Shown here one piece after another: positions 25,800-34,051 of a DNA stretch of 64,000 nucleotides (position 1 is the stretch's first letter; each line of letters starts with the position of its first letter). Source of the DNA: DASPTH01 sp035623515 (GTDB lineage: Bacteria > Actinomycetota > Acidimicrobiia > IMCC26256 > DASPTH01); contig DASPTH010000178.1 of NCBI GenBank assembly GCA_035623515.1, positions 1-64,000 of the forward strand. Reading direction: 5' to 3'. The position numbers and the translations under genes are program-made. The notes beneath the pieces are model-generated. The model did no database searches, was not told where the DNA came from, and worked only from the letters and a program-made list of their open reading frames with translations.

Positions 25800-26243
25800 T
25801 CAGCGGCTGACCTCGAGCATCAGCGTCACCGGCCCGTCGTTGACCAGCTCCACCTGCATGTCGGCACCGAACTCGCCCGTCGCCACCGTGGCGCCGAGCT
25901 CACGCAGCGCGTCGGCAAAGGCGCCCACCAGCGGTTCCGCAACTTCCGGACGCGCGGCGTCGACCCACGACGGCCGCCGGCCCCGTTCGGTGTTGCCGTA
26001 GAGCGTGAACTGGCTGACGACGAGCACCGAGCCGCCCATGGTTCCGACCGACTCGTTCATCGTGCCCTCGGCGTCTGGGAACACCCGCAGGTTCCAGACC
26101 TTCCCTGCGAGCTTGCGCGCGACGGTCTCGTCGTCGTCGTGCGTCACGCCGACGAGGACGCACAGGCCGGCGCCGATGTCGCCGACGAGGGCACCTTGGA
26201 TGATCACGCGCGCTTCGGTGACGCGCTGCACCAGCGCGCGCAT
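25800..26243 (-). CDS. dtd: D-aminoacyl-tRNA deacylase
   Basis: It removes D-amino acids and glycine wrongly attached to tRNA. The 147-residue sequence has the family's MRALVQRVTEARV, the active-site GGSVLVVSQFTLYGNTERGR (SQFTL with the nucleophilic-side Thr) and the cross-subunit NDGPVTLMLEV (Gly-Pro motif). fba starts upstream and ends 3 bases before this ATG, so the two are co-transcribed. Confidence 0.96.
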   Translation of the reverse strand: MRALVQRVTEARVIIQGALVGDIGAGLCVLVGVTHDDDETVARKLAGKVWNLRVFPDAEGTMNESVGTMGGSVLVVSQFTLYGNTERGRRPSWVDAARPEVAEPLVGAFADALRELGATVATGEFGADMQVELVNDGPVTLMLEVSR

Positions 26244-26246
26244 GGG

Positions 26247-27269
26247 CTAGCTCGCGGCCTTCTCCATGTCGGGCGTGTACCTCCCGTACCGAGCGGCGCT
26301 GTTGAGCTTGGCCCGGTGGAGGAACGCGGCGCGCCCGGCGTCGAGGTTGGCGGTGTCACCCTTCCACGCCTTGAGCGCCGGCGCCTGCAGGGCTCGACCG
26401 TACGAGAAGCTGAGTTCCCAAGGGTGCGGTCCGAGTTCGTTCATCGCGCTCAGGCGGGCGGTTGCGTCCTCGTCCGACTGGCCGCCGGACAGGAACACGA
26501 CCCCCGGGACCGCGGCCGGCACGGTCGAGCGGAAGCAACGGACGGTCGCCTCGGCGACCTCTCCCGCAGTCGCCTGCTGCGCACAGTCGTAGCCCGGCAG
26601 CACCATGTTGGGTTTCAGCAGGAGTCCCTCGTACGCGCAGCGCTGCTCGGCGAGTGCGTCGAACACGGCGTGTTGCACGGCGCTCGTCACGTCGAAAGAG
26701 CGTTCGATCGTGTGGTCGCCCTCCATCAAGACCTCCGGCTCCACGATCGGTACGAGGCCGGACTCCTGGCACAAAGCGGCGTAGCGCGCCAGCGCATCGG
26801 CGTTGACGGCGATGCAGTACGCGGACGGCAACTCGTCGGTGATGGAGTACGTTGCGCGCCACTTCGCGAAGCGCGCGCCGAGATCCTTGTACTCCGCCAA
26901 CCGCTCGCGCAGCCCGTCGAGACCCTCGGTGATGGTCTCGCTCTCGGCGAGCGCGAGGGGCTTCGCCCCGGTGTCGACCTTGATGCCGGGGATGATCCCC
27001 TCGTCCTCGAGGAGCTTCACCAAACGCGTGCCGTCGTGTGCCTTCTGGCGAATTGTCTCGTCGTAGAGGATCACGCCGCTGATGAAGTTGCCGGCGCCCT
27101 CCGTGGTGAACAGCATCTCCCGGTAGTCCCGCCGATTCTCCTCGGTCGACTCGACGTTGATCGAGTCGAACCGCCTCTTGATCGTGCCGCTGCTCTCGTC
27201 GGCCGCGAGGATGCCCTTGCCGGGCGCGACGAGTGCACGCGCCGTGGTGTTCAGCTCAGTGATGTCCAT
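26247..27269 (-). CDS. Fructose-bisphosphate aldolase, class I
   Basis: It cleaves fructose-1,6-bisphosphate in glycolysis and gluconeogenesis using a Schiff-base lysine. The ATG at 27269 (after GGGAG) gives a 340-residue product beginning MDITELNTTARALVAPGKGI. LAADESSGTIKRRF, IVEPEVLMEGDHTIERS, the active-site LLLKPNMVLPGYD (Lys) and VVFLSGGQSDEDATA match the eukaryote-type class I family. Many actinobacteria use the class II metal enzyme, so the class I form is worth noting. It follows guaA by 16 bases. Confidence 0.93.
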   Translation of the reverse strand: MDITELNTTARALVAPGKGILAADESSGTIKRRFDSINVESTEENRRDYREMLFTTEGAGNFISGVILYDETIRQKAHDGTRLVKLLEDEGIIPGIKVDTGAKPLALAESETITEGLDGLRERLAEYKDLGARFAKWRATYSITDELPSAYCIAVNADALARYAALCQESGLVPIVEPEVLMEGDHTIERSFDVTSAVQHAVFDALAEQRCAYEGLLLKPNMVLPGYDCAQQATAGEVAEATVRCFRSTVPAAVPGVVFLSGGQSDEDATARLSAMNELGPHPWELSFSYGRALQAPALKAWKGDTANLDAGRAAFLHRAKLNSAARYGRYTPDMEKAAS

Positions 27270-27285
27270 GCTCACTCCCACTCGC

Positions 27286-28842
27286 CTATTCCCATTCAAT
27301 GGTGCCTGGCGGCTTGCTGGTGATGTCGTAGGCGACCCGGTTCACACCGGGCACCTCGTTGATGATCCGCGACGACATGCGTTCGAGCAGATCCGCCGGC
27401 AGGCGCGCCCAGTCGGCGGTCATCGCGTCGTCCGAGGTTACGGCGCGGATCACGATGGGGTACTCGTAGGTGCGCCCGTCGCCCATGACCCCCACGGTAC
27501 GCACGGCCGGGAGGACCGCGAAGCTCTGCCAGATCTGGCGGTCGAGACCCGCCCGCTGGATCTCCTCGAGGACGATGGCGTCGGCGTGGCGCAGGATCTC
27601 GAGCCGCTCCGGCGTGATCGTGCCGATGATGCGCACCGCCAGCCCGGGGCCCGGGAACGGCTGGCGCCAGACGATCTCCTCCGGAAGGCCCAGCTCCTGG
27701 CCGATCGCGCGCACTTCGTCCTTGAAGAGGTTCCGCAGCGGCTCGACGAGCTCGAAGTTCATGTCGTCGGGAAGACCACCGACGTTGTGGTGCGACTTGA
27801 TCGTGGCGTTGTCGTCGCCACCCGATTCGACGATGTCGGGGTACAGCGTGCCCTGCACGAGGAACCGGGCGTCGGCGCCGTCCGACGCGAGATCGCGCGC
27901 GGCCTCTTCGAACACACGAATGAAGGTCTCGCCGATGATCTTGCGCTTCTGCTCCGGCTCGATGACGTCGTCGAGCGCGCTCAGGAACCGATCGGCGGCC
28001 TTGACGTGCACGAGGTCGACACGGAACTGCCGGCGGAAGGTCTCCTCGACCTCGTCGGCCTCGTGGAGCCGCAGCAACCCGGTGTCGACGAACACGCACG
28101 TGAGCTGGTCGCCGACCGCCTTGTGCACCAGCGCGGCCGCCACCGCCGAGTCGACACCGCCGGACAGCCCGCAGATCACGCGCTCCGAGCCCACCCGCGC
28201 GCGCACCTCCTCGACCGCCTGCTCGATGATCGAAGTGTTCGTCCACGTGGGCCGGCACCCGCACACGTCGAACAGGAACCGCTTCAGCATCTCCTGCCCG
28301 CGTTCGGTGTGCGCGACCTCCGGATGGAACTGCACGCCGAACACGGCGCGGTCGGGGTCTTCGAGCACCGCGATCGCGGCGCCCGGAGACGAGGCGGTGA
28401 CCACGAACCCGGCCGGCGGGCGCGCGATGGCGTCGCCGTGGCTCATCCACACCACCTGTTCACGCGGCAGACCGTGCAGGAGCTTCGAGCTCGCGTTGCC
28501 CCGTGTGAGCGTCGTGCGCCCGTACTCGCCGCCGCCCGTGCGCTCCACCAGGCCACCGAGCTGTTGCGCCACGAGCTGCGCGCCGTAGCAGATGCCGAGC
28601 ACGGGCACGCCCGCGTCGTAGACCGCGCGGTCGATCGTGGGCGCGCCGTCGACGTGGACCGACGCCGGTCCGCCCGAGAGGATGATGCCCTTCGGCCGGC
28701 GCTCGAGCATCTCGGCGAGTGGCATCGTGCGTGGCACGATCTGGGAGTAGACGTGCGCTTCGCGTACCCGTCGCGCGATCAGTTGGGCGTACTGCGCCCC
28801 GAAGTCGACGACGAGGACGGAGTCGTTGGACTCAGTTGCCAC
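27286..28842 (-). CDS. guaA: GMP synthase (glutamine-hydrolysing)
   Basis: It converts XMP to GMP with ATP and glutamine. The N-terminal class I amidotransferase domain has VVDFGAQYAQLIARRVRE, the nucleophile loop GICYGAQLVAQQ and GVQFHPEVAHTERG. The ATP pyrophosphatase domain has ICGLSGGVDSAVAAALVHKA (PP-loop). The C-terminal dimerisation domain ends RVAYDITSKPPGTIEWE. It is 518 residues long with a GTG start. It lies 10 bases downstream of guaB3, forming a guanine-nucleotide operon. Confidence 0.97.
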   Translation of the reverse strand: MATESNDSVLVVDFGAQYAQLIARRVREAHVYSQIVPRTMPLAEMLERRPKGIILSGGPASVHVDGAPTIDRAVYDAGVPVLGICYGAQLVAQQLGGLVERTGGGEYGRTTLTRGNASSKLLHGLPREQVVWMSHGDAIARPPAGFVVTASSPGAAIAVLEDPDRAVFGVQFHPEVAHTERGQEMLKRFLFDVCGCRPTWTNTSIIEQAVEEVRARVGSERVICGLSGGVDSAVAAALVHKAVGDQLTCVFVDTGLLRLHEADEVEETFRRQFRVDLVHVKAADRFLSALDDVIEPEQKRKIIGETFIRVFEEAARDLASDGADARFLVQGTLYPDIVESGGDDNATIKSHHNVGGLPDDMNFELVEPLRNLFKDEVRAIGQELGLPEEIVWRQPFPGPGLAVRIIGTITPERLEILRHADAIVLEEIQRAGLDRQIWQSFAVLPAVRTVGVMGDGRTYEYPIVIRAVTSDDAMTADWARLPADLLERMSSRIINEVPGVNRVAYDITSKPPGTIEWE

Positions 28843-28851
28843 GAGCCGGCG

Positions 28852-30012
28852 TCACCGACCCATGCCGATGCCCTGCGCGCGCTGGAGCGCCTTACCCTCC
28901 GTCTGGAGTGACGGCGCGACCATCACCTCGGCCTTCTGGAATTCCTTGAGCGTCTCGTAGCCGGTGGTGGCCATCGACGTGCGCAACGCGCCGAACAGGT
29001 TGAGGGTGCCGTCGTTCTCGTGCGCGGGACCGCAGAGGATCTCGGCGATCGACGCCCGCCGCCCCGCGTTCACGCGTGCACCGCGCGGCAGGTCGGGGTG
29101 GAAGGTCGCCATGCCCCAGTGGAACCCTCGGCCGGGCGCTTCGTACGCGGCGGCGAGGGGCGACCCGATCATCACGCCGTCGGCTCCGCACGCGATCGCC
29201 TTGGCGATGTCACCACCGGTGCGCATGCCACCGTCGGCGATGACATGCACGTAGACCCCGGTCTCGTCGAGGTGCCGAATGCGCGCGCCGGCCGCGTCGG
29301 CGATAGCGGTGGCTTGCGGGACGCCGATGCCGAGCACTCCGCGCGTGGTGCACGCGTGGCCGGGCCCGACGCCGACCAGCACGCCGACCGCGCCTGTGCG
29401 CATGAGATGGAGAGCGGTGGAGTACGAGGCACAGCCACCCACGATCACCGGCATGTCGAACTCTCGGATGAACTTCTTGAGGTTCAACGGCTCGACCGTC
29501 TTCGACACGTGCTCGGCCGACACGACCGTGCCCTGGATGACGAGCAGGTCGAGTTCGGCGTCGAGCACGTGCTTGGAGTAGCGCTCCACCCGCTGCGGGG
29601 TGAGCGAAGCGCACGTGACGACTCCCGCGTCCTTGATCTCGCGAATGCGCACACCCATGAGCTCGGGTTTGATCGGCTCGGCGTAGATCTCCTGCATCCG
29701 CCGCGTGGCTTTCTCCGCGGAGAGCTCCGCGATCTCCTCGAACAGCGGCTCGGGGTCCTCGTAGCGGGTCCACAGGCCCTCGAGGTTCAGGCACGCGAGA
29801 CCGCCCAGGCGCCCGACCTCGATCGCGACTCGCGGCGACACGACACCGTCCATCGCGGCTGCGATCACCGGAAGCTCGAATTTGAACGCATCGAGCTCCC
29901 AGGAGATGTCGACGTCTTCGGGGTCGCGCGTTCGCCGGCTGGGAACGATCGCGATGTCGTCGAGCCCGTACGCCCGTCGACCCGACTTGCCGATGCCGAT
30001 CTCGACTTCCAC
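28852..30012 (-). CDS. guaB3: GuaB3 family IMP dehydrogenase-related protein
   Basis: This 386-residue barrel protein of the IMPDH/GMP reductase superfamily has no CBS domains, as in the GuaB3 group of actinobacteria and cyanobacteria. N-terminal YGLDDIAIVPSRRTRDPEDV, FELPVIAAAMDGVVSP, the catalytic loop GVGPGHACTTRGVLGIG (Cys-Thr-Thr), HVIADGGMRTGGDIAKAIAC and ADGVMIGSPLA are present. GuaB3 proteins were long annotated as IMP dehydrogenases; GMP reductase-type activity has been reported for cyanobacterial members, so the direction of chemistry here is open. GTG start, upstream of guaA. Confidence 0.9.
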   Translation of the reverse strand: MEVEIGIGKSGRRAYGLDDIAIVPSRRTRDPEDVDISWELDAFKFELPVIAAAMDGVVSPRVAIEVGRLGGLACLNLEGLWTRYEDPEPLFEEIAELSAEKATRRMQEIYAEPIKPELMGVRIREIKDAGVVTCASLTPQRVERYSKHVLDAELDLLVIQGTVVSAEHVSKTVEPLNLKKFIREFDMPVIVGGCASYSTALHLMRTGAVGVLVGVGPGHACTTRGVLGIGVPQATAIADAAGARIRHLDETGVYVHVIADGGMRTGGDIAKAIACGADGVMIGSPLAAAYEAPGRGFHWGMATFHPDLPRGARVNAGRRASIAEILCGPAHENDGTLNLFGALRTSMATTGYETLKEFQKAEVMVAPSLQTEGKALQRAQGIGMGR

Positions 30013-30053
30013 CTACACTCCGCTCTCTGCGCTCTTGCGCAGGGCCGCTCGGG

Positions 30054-30094
30054 CCACGGCTCGCTGCTCGGCGGGGTACCCGCCTCGCCGTCAC
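30054..30094. repeat. CTCGC-rich palindromic spacer element
   Basis: The core GGCGGG-GTA-CCCGCC (30070-30084) is flanked on both sides by CTCGC-type sequence. The same layout occurs at 53911-53948 in the adk-secY gap, where the stem reads GCCGGG-ATA-CCCGGC. The paired swap (G-C to C-G) keeps the stem. It lies in the 156-base gap between the NUDIX gene and guaB3. Confidence 0.55.
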
Positions 30095-30168
30095 TCGCCT
30101 CTGGCAACCTCCCGGAAAGAAGAGAGCCTATCGACTGGAGGGTGCCGATCCGCTCCATCGGCCCTCGG

Positions 30169-30753
30169 TCACACCTCGGCCGGCACTCCCACGAGGTGCG
30201 CGAGGAAGCCGACGAGAATGCGCGCAGTCGCGCCCCAGACCGTCTCGTCCTCGAGCTCGAAGAAGTGCATGGCGCGGTTCGCGCCGAACATGTCTCCCCA
30301 GCGCTCCGCGCGGTAGACCTCGTCGCTCAGGAGCTCGGAGAGCGCGACGTCGAAGACGCGCTCCACCTCACGCGGGTCGGGTACGAGCTCGGGCGGCTCG
30401 TCCAACGCACCGACGAAGGGTGAGATCAAGAACGGCCCCGCGAACGTGTGCATGGGGTCGAGCTCACCGATCAGGTCGACCGCCTCCCGGGCGAGCCCGA
30501 TCTCCTCCTCGGCCTCGCGGAGCGCAGCGTCGCGGGGGCTCGCGTCGACCGCGGGGTCGATCTTGCCGCCCGGGAACGCGATCTCACCCTGGTGGTGCGA
30601 CATCGTGTCCGGGCGGCGAGTGAGCACCAACCGGGCCTCGCCGTCGGCCTCGAACACCGGCAGCAGCACCGCGGCGTCGCGGGTCTCGGGGAAGAGGCGC
30701 TCGCCGGGCACGGGCGCGGGGAGGTCCGCGCACCGGGCGCGGACCTCACGCAA
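30169..30753 (-). CDS. NUDIX hydrolase, CoA pyrophosphatase-like
   Basis: This 194-residue protein has DAAVLLPVFEADGEARLVLTRR and MSHHQGEIAFPGGKIDP, then the Nudix box continuing DAALREAEEEIGL. The HxGxxAFPGG sequence before the box is the signature of the NudL/CoA-pyrophosphatase (UPF0035) branch, which cleaves CoA and acyl-CoA to phosphopantetheine and 3',5'-ADP. The distance inside the box is lengthened by a few residues. Start is a TTG at 30753. It lies downstream of groES on the same strand. Confidence 0.85.
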   Translation of the reverse strand: MREVRARCADLPAPVPGERLFPETRDAAVLLPVFEADGEARLVLTRRPDTMSHHQGEIAFPGGKIDPAVDASPRDAALREAEEEIGLAREAVDLIGELDPMHTFAGPFLISPFVGALDEPPELVPDPREVERVFDVALSELLSDEVYRAERWGDMFGANRAMHFFELEDETVWGATARILVGFLAHLVGVPAEV

Positions 30754-30813
30754 GGACAGGACGCGCCGCTCGGACGCGACGCCGGCCCACGGCGACGGAC
30801 CGCCGGCGAGGGC

Positions 30814-30830
30814 TCCCGCGGGCCGCGGGA
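30814..30830. terminator. Short GC palindrome after groES
   Basis: TCCCGCGG and CCGCGGGA flank a single G, 22 bases after the groES stop on the minus strand and upstream of the NUDIX gene. It could be a weak hairpin terminator, but the loop is too short as drawn (the stem would open to 5-6 pairs) and no U-run follows. Confidence 0.3.
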
Positions 30831-30851
30831 TGCGCTGGCGGCCTCCTCTGG

Positions 30852-31157
30852 CTACTTCTTCTTCCCGGCGGCGATCTTGGCGAGGACGTCGCGGCTCGAG
30901 AGCACCAGCAGGTCCTCACCGTCGACGACGACCTCGGTGCCGCCGTACTTGGAGTAGAGCACGGTGTCGCCGGTCGCGACGTCCATCGGGATCAGCTCAC
31001 CGGTCTGCTCCGAGCGCCGACCCGGCCCGACCGCCAGGACCTCACCCTGCTGCGGCTTCTCCTTGGCGGTGTCGGGGATGACGAGGCCGCTCACGGTCGT
31101 CTCTTCCGCCTCACCAGGGCGTACGACGATCCGGTCCTCGAGGGGTTGCAGGTTCAT
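30852..31157 (-). CDS. groES: Co-chaperonin GroES
   Basis: This is the heptameric lid of the GroEL folding chamber. The 101-residue sequence has MNLQPLEDRIVVRPGEAEE, the mobile loop region TVSGLVIPDTAKEKPQQGEV and VLYSKYGGTEVVVDGEDLL. An AGGAGG lies 8 bases before the ATG. A CIRCE operator is upstream. No groEL follows; a NUDIX gene does, so groEL must be elsewhere. Confidence 0.97.
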   Translation of the reverse strand: MNLQPLEDRIVVRPGEAEETTVSGLVIPDTAKEKPQQGEVLAVGPGRRSEQTGELIPMDVATGDTVLYSKYGGTEVVVDGEDLLVLSSRDVLAKIAAGKKK

Positions 31158-31209
31158 GAATTGGCCTCCTGCGGCGAATGCCGACTGGGGTCGGACGAGC
31201 GGGCGATCG

Positions 31210-31236
31210 TTAGCACTCGGGGTATGCGAGTGCTAA
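31210..31236. promoter_or_regulatory. CIRCE operator (HrcA site) of groES
   Basis: TTAGCACTC-N9-GAGTGCTAA matches the CIRCE consensus exactly in both 9-base arms. It is centred about 66 bases before the groES ATG. This is the binding site of the HrcA heat-shock repressor. A TTAGCA/TAACGA pair with an 18-base spacer inside the element on the minus strand may be the promoter itself. Confidence 0.95.
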
Positions 31237-31270
31237 GACGGTACCAGGCGCCCCCCTCCGCCGGCAACTT

Positions 31271-31307
31271 GCGTCGTCGGACCAGCACCGAGCCGGTCCG
31301 ACGACGC
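31271..31307. terminator. 13-bp hairpin downstream of tsaD
   Basis: GCGTCGTCGGACC (31271-31283) pairs with GGTCCGACGACGC (31295-31307) around an 11-base loop. It begins 15 bases after the tsaD stop on the minus strand. It probably ends the long rplM-to-tsaD transcript before the groES promoter. No U-run. On the minus strand the 3' arm and following bases read CGACGCAAGTT, identical to those of the hairpin at 10014-10054. Confidence 0.65.
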
Positions 31308-31322
31308 CGGTTTCGGTGGGCG

Positions 31323-32306
31323 CTACAGCCTGAGGTTCGGGTCGATGCCCGCGTCGAGCGGCGTCGGCCCGTCGGCCCGGAGGCGCCACCAGGCGGTGGC
31401 CGCGATCATCGCCCCGTTGTCGGTGCAGAGCTCGAGCGGTGGGACGAAGGCGCGGCGGCCGGCCGCGGCAGCGCGCTCGGTGACCCGCTGACGGAGCCGG
31501 GTGTTGGCGGCGACGCCGCCCCCGATGACCACGGTCAGCGCGCCGGTCTGCTCGGCGACCGCGAACAGCTTGTCGGCGAGTTGGTCGACCACCGCTTCCT
31601 GGAACGACGCGGCCACGTCGGCGACGGCCGCGCCGGGCTCACGCCGCACGTGGTTCACGACCGCGGTCTTCAGGCCTGCGAAGGAGAAGTCGAGCTCGTC
31701 GGGCATCGCGCGCGGGAAGCGGATCGCCGTGGCGTCGCCGTCGACCGCGAGGCGGTCGATCGCGGGCCCGCCCGGGTAGCCGAGACCGAGGAACCGCGCC
31801 ACCTTGTCGAAGGCTTCACCTGCCGCGTCGTCCACCGTCTCGCCCGCCACGCGGTAGCGGCCGAAGTCCTCCATCACGACGAGCATCGTGTGCCCCCCCG
31901 ACGCGATGAGCACGACGAGTGGGGGCTCCAGCGCCGGCTCCTCGAGCCACGCGGCGTAGAGATGCGCCTCGAGATGGTTCACACCCACGTACGGGAGGCT
32001 CGTCGTGAGCGCGAGGGCCTTGGCCGCGCTCACACCCACGAGGAGCGCGCCGGCGAGGCCGGGGCCGTAGCACGCGCTCACAGCGTCGAGTCCGCGCAAG
32101 TCCGTTCCGGCCTCGATGAGCGCCTCCTCGACGACCTCGTTGATCAGCTCGACATGTGCCCGGCTCGCGATCTCGGGCACGACACCACCGAAGCGCGCAT
32201 GGAGGTCGACCTGGCTCGACACCACGGACGACCGAACGATGCGTCCGTCGTCGACGACCGCGGCCGCGGTCTCGTCGCACGACGTCTCGATGCCGAGGAT
32301 GTGCAT
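31323..32306 (-). CDS. tsaD: tRNA N6-adenosine threonylcarbamoyltransferase TsaD
   Basis: It transfers the threonylcarbamoyl group to A37 of ANN-decoding tRNAs (t6A). The 327-residue sequence has ILGIETSCDETAAAVVDD, GGVVPEIASRAHVELI, YGPGLAGALLVGVSAAKALA, the metal-binding VNHLEAHLYA, LIASGGHTMLVV, LGYPGGPAIDRLA and IGGGVAANTRLRQR. It shares TGATG with rimI. It closes the tsaE-tsaB-rimI-tsaD block. Confidence 0.97.
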   Translation of the reverse strand: MHILGIETSCDETAAAVVDDGRIVRSSVVSSQVDLHARFGGVVPEIASRAHVELINEVVEEALIEAGTDLRGLDAVSACYGPGLAGALLVGVSAAKALALTTSLPYVGVNHLEAHLYAAWLEEPALEPPLVVLIASGGHTMLVVMEDFGRYRVAGETVDDAAGEAFDKVARFLGLGYPGGPAIDRLAVDGDATAIRFPRAMPDELDFSFAGLKTAVVNHVRREPGAAVADVAASFQEAVVDQLADKLFAVAEQTGALTVVIGGGVAANTRLRQRVTERAAAAGRRAFVPPLELCTDNGAMIAATAWWRLRADGPTPLDAGIDPNLRL

Positions 32307-32860
32307 CAGGAACGGCGGTCCTCCAGGACCGTTTCGCCGGGCAGCCCGCGCTCGATCGCGTCGAGGAGGTCGGCGTAGGCCGGGCTGTCGACGTCGTGGG
32401 CCCACATGACCATCGCGTCCTCGTTGACCTCTTGGTAATAGTTCCTGCGCACGCCGACGGGTTGGAAACCGAATTGCCGGTACAGCTCCTGGGCGCCGCG
32501 GTTCGACATCCGGACCTCGAGCGTCAGGCTGGCGGCACCGCGCGCGATCGCCTCCCGGGCCAACACGAGCAGCAGCCGGGTACCGATCTTGTGCCGGTGC
32601 CACTCCGGATCGACCGCGATCGTGGTGACATGGCCGTCGTCGACCGTCATCATCAGCCCGGCGTACCCGACAACCTCTCGACCGACGCGTGCGACGTAGT
32701 ACGCGCGCGTGGAGCGGAGCGCGAGTTCGGAGTGGAAGAGCGAGGCGCTCCACGGGCGCGGGTACACCTGCTGCTCGATCCGGAGCACCGCGCGCACGTG
32801 CCGGCGACGCATCGGGAGGACGTGCACGGTCGGCACGACGGCTTCGGGGAGCGCGGCCAT
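32306..32860 (-). CDS. rimI: Ribosomal-protein-alanine N-acetyltransferase RimI
   Basis: This GNAT acetyltransferase is of the RimI type, acting on the N-terminus of S18. The 184-residue sequence has PMRRRHVRAVLRIEQQVYPRPWS, VVGYAGLMMTVDDGHVTTIA, the acetyl-CoA loop HRHKIGTRLLLVLAREAIARG, LEVRMSNRGAQELYRQFGF and RRNYYQEVNEDAMVMW. Its ATG shares a base with the tsaB stop. Placement between tsaB and tsaD is a common actinobacterial arrangement. Confidence 0.92.
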   Translation of the reverse strand: MAALPEAVVPTVHVLPMRRRHVRAVLRIEQQVYPRPWSASLFHSELALRSTRAYYVARVGREVVGYAGLMMTVDDGHVTTIAVDPEWHRHKIGTRLLLVLAREAIARGAASLTLEVRMSNRGAQELYRQFGFQPVGVRRNYYQEVNEDAMVMWAHDVDSPAYADLLDAIERGLPGETVLEDRRS

Positions 32861-33573
32861 CAGGCACCCACCGCCGATCGATGCTCCCAGTTGATCTCGG
32901 CGTCGCTGGTACGCAAGTAGAAGGGGTGGAGCTCGTCGGGCAGCTGGAACTCCTCCCGTTCGGCTCTCGCGGTCGCGAGCTCGACGAGTGCGGAAGCGCT
33001 CGGTGACGCGTGCTCCACACCGGCGAACTCGGCGTGGTCCAACGAGGCGAACTCGTCTCGGTAGACGTCGACGCCGTCGCCGGCGAGCAAGAGCTCGTCG
33101 GTGCCGGCATCGAGATCGGCGACCAGCTCTGCCGGTGGTCGCACCTCGTAGTCCGAGACTCGCTGCACGCCTCCCGGCACCGGCCGGTACGACGCCCAGA
33201 ACACCTCCCGGCGGCGGGCGTCGAGCACCGACACGACGAGGCGCGGCGAGTGCCGGAGCGGGTACGCGACGAGGTCGAGGCTCGGCACGCCGACCACCGG
33301 GACGCGAAGCGCGTGGGCCATCACCTTGGCGGTGGTCACGCCGACCCGCAAACCCGTGAAGAGCCCAGGCCCGATGTCGACCGCGACCGCGGCCAGTTGG
33401 TCGAGCGACAGGTCGAGCTCGTCGCAGAGGTAGCGGATCGCGGGAGCGAGTTGCTCGGCGTGGCGACGGCCGCCCGCGAGCGACACCTCCCCGATCGCGA
33501 CACCTCGGTCGCCGATCGCCACCGAGACCCGTGACGTGGCCGTGTCGATGGCGAGGACCAGCACGTCACGCAT
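32860..33573 (-). CDS. tsaB: t6A synthesis protein TsaB
   Basis: TsaB is the inactive ASKHA-fold partner that binds TsaD and TsaE in t6A synthesis. The ATG at 33573 overlaps the end of tsaE by 8 bases and gives 237 residues beginning MRDVLVLAIDTATSRVSVAI. GGRRHAEQLAPAIRYL, VDIGPGLFTGLRVGVTTAK and VVSVLDARRREVFWASY are typical. Confidence 0.93.
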   Translation of the reverse strand: MRDVLVLAIDTATSRVSVAIGDRGVAIGEVSLAGGRRHAEQLAPAIRYLCDELDLSLDQLAAVAVDIGPGLFTGLRVGVTTAKVMAHALRVPVVGVPSLDLVAYPLRHSPRLVVSVLDARRREVFWASYRPVPGGVQRVSDYEVRPPAELVADLDAGTDELLLAGDGVDVYRDEFASLDHAEFAGVEHASPSASALVELATARAEREEFQLPDELHPFYLRTSDAEINWEHRSAVGA

Positions 33574-34051
33574 CCTCCGCGCCGACCAGCGCGGCAAGGG
33601 CATCGCGGCGCGGCGCCCAGGACCGCCCGGTTGGTTCGAACGTGATCATCCGATCGTCGTCGCCGTCGCCCGCGACCATGCGGACGTCGAGGCGCTCGAC
33701 CGGGAGGAGCGCGCTCACGCGATCGCCCCACTCGACGACAGTGACCGACGAACCGCCGATCAGATCGTCGAAGCCCACATCGTGCAGCTCCTGGAAGCGG
33801 TCGAGGCGGTAGACGTCGACATGGACGAACGGCACCGGCGCCGCGTACTCGCGGACCAGCGTGAAGGTCGGGCTGATCACCTCCTCGTCCACGCCGAGCG
33901 CACCGGCGATCCCCTTCGCGAACACCGTCTTGCCTGCGCCCAGGTCACCCGACAGCGCGACGACGTCACCGGCACGCAGGATGGACCCCACCCGCGTCGC
34001 CAGCGCGAGCGTCTCCGCACGGGACTTCGTGCACACGGTGAGGCCCGTCAT
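33566..34051 (-). CDS. tsaE: t6A synthesis ATPase TsaE
   Basis: TsaE is the P-loop ATPase of the TsaBDE complex. The 161-residue sequence has the Walker A GDLGAGKTVFAKGIAGALG, SPTFTLVREY, FVHVDVYRLDRFQELHDVGF and VTVVEWGDRVSALLP. A C-terminal extension (GDGDDDRMITFEPTGRSW) follows. Its ATG overlaps the UDG stop (ATGA). Confidence 0.95.
   Translation of the reverse strand: MTGLTVCTKSRAETLALATRVGSILRAGDVVALSGDLGAGKTVFAKGIAGALGVDEEVISPTFTLVREYAAPVPFVHVDVYRLDRFQELHDVGFDDLIGGSSVTVVEWGDRVSALLPVERLDVRMVAGDGDDDRMITFEPTGRSWAPRRDALAALVGAEDA

Noticed and set aside
23599..26001. An 800-codon open frame on the plus strand opposite pcrA and dtd
   Set aside because: No conserved motif; it mirrors the codon pattern of pcrA, whose helicase motifs are all present on the other strand.
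27157..28911. A 584-codon plus-strand open frame opposite guaA
   Set aside because: It is antisense to an intact guaA with all catalytic motifs and has an Asp/Val/Arg-rich composition without a recognisable domain.
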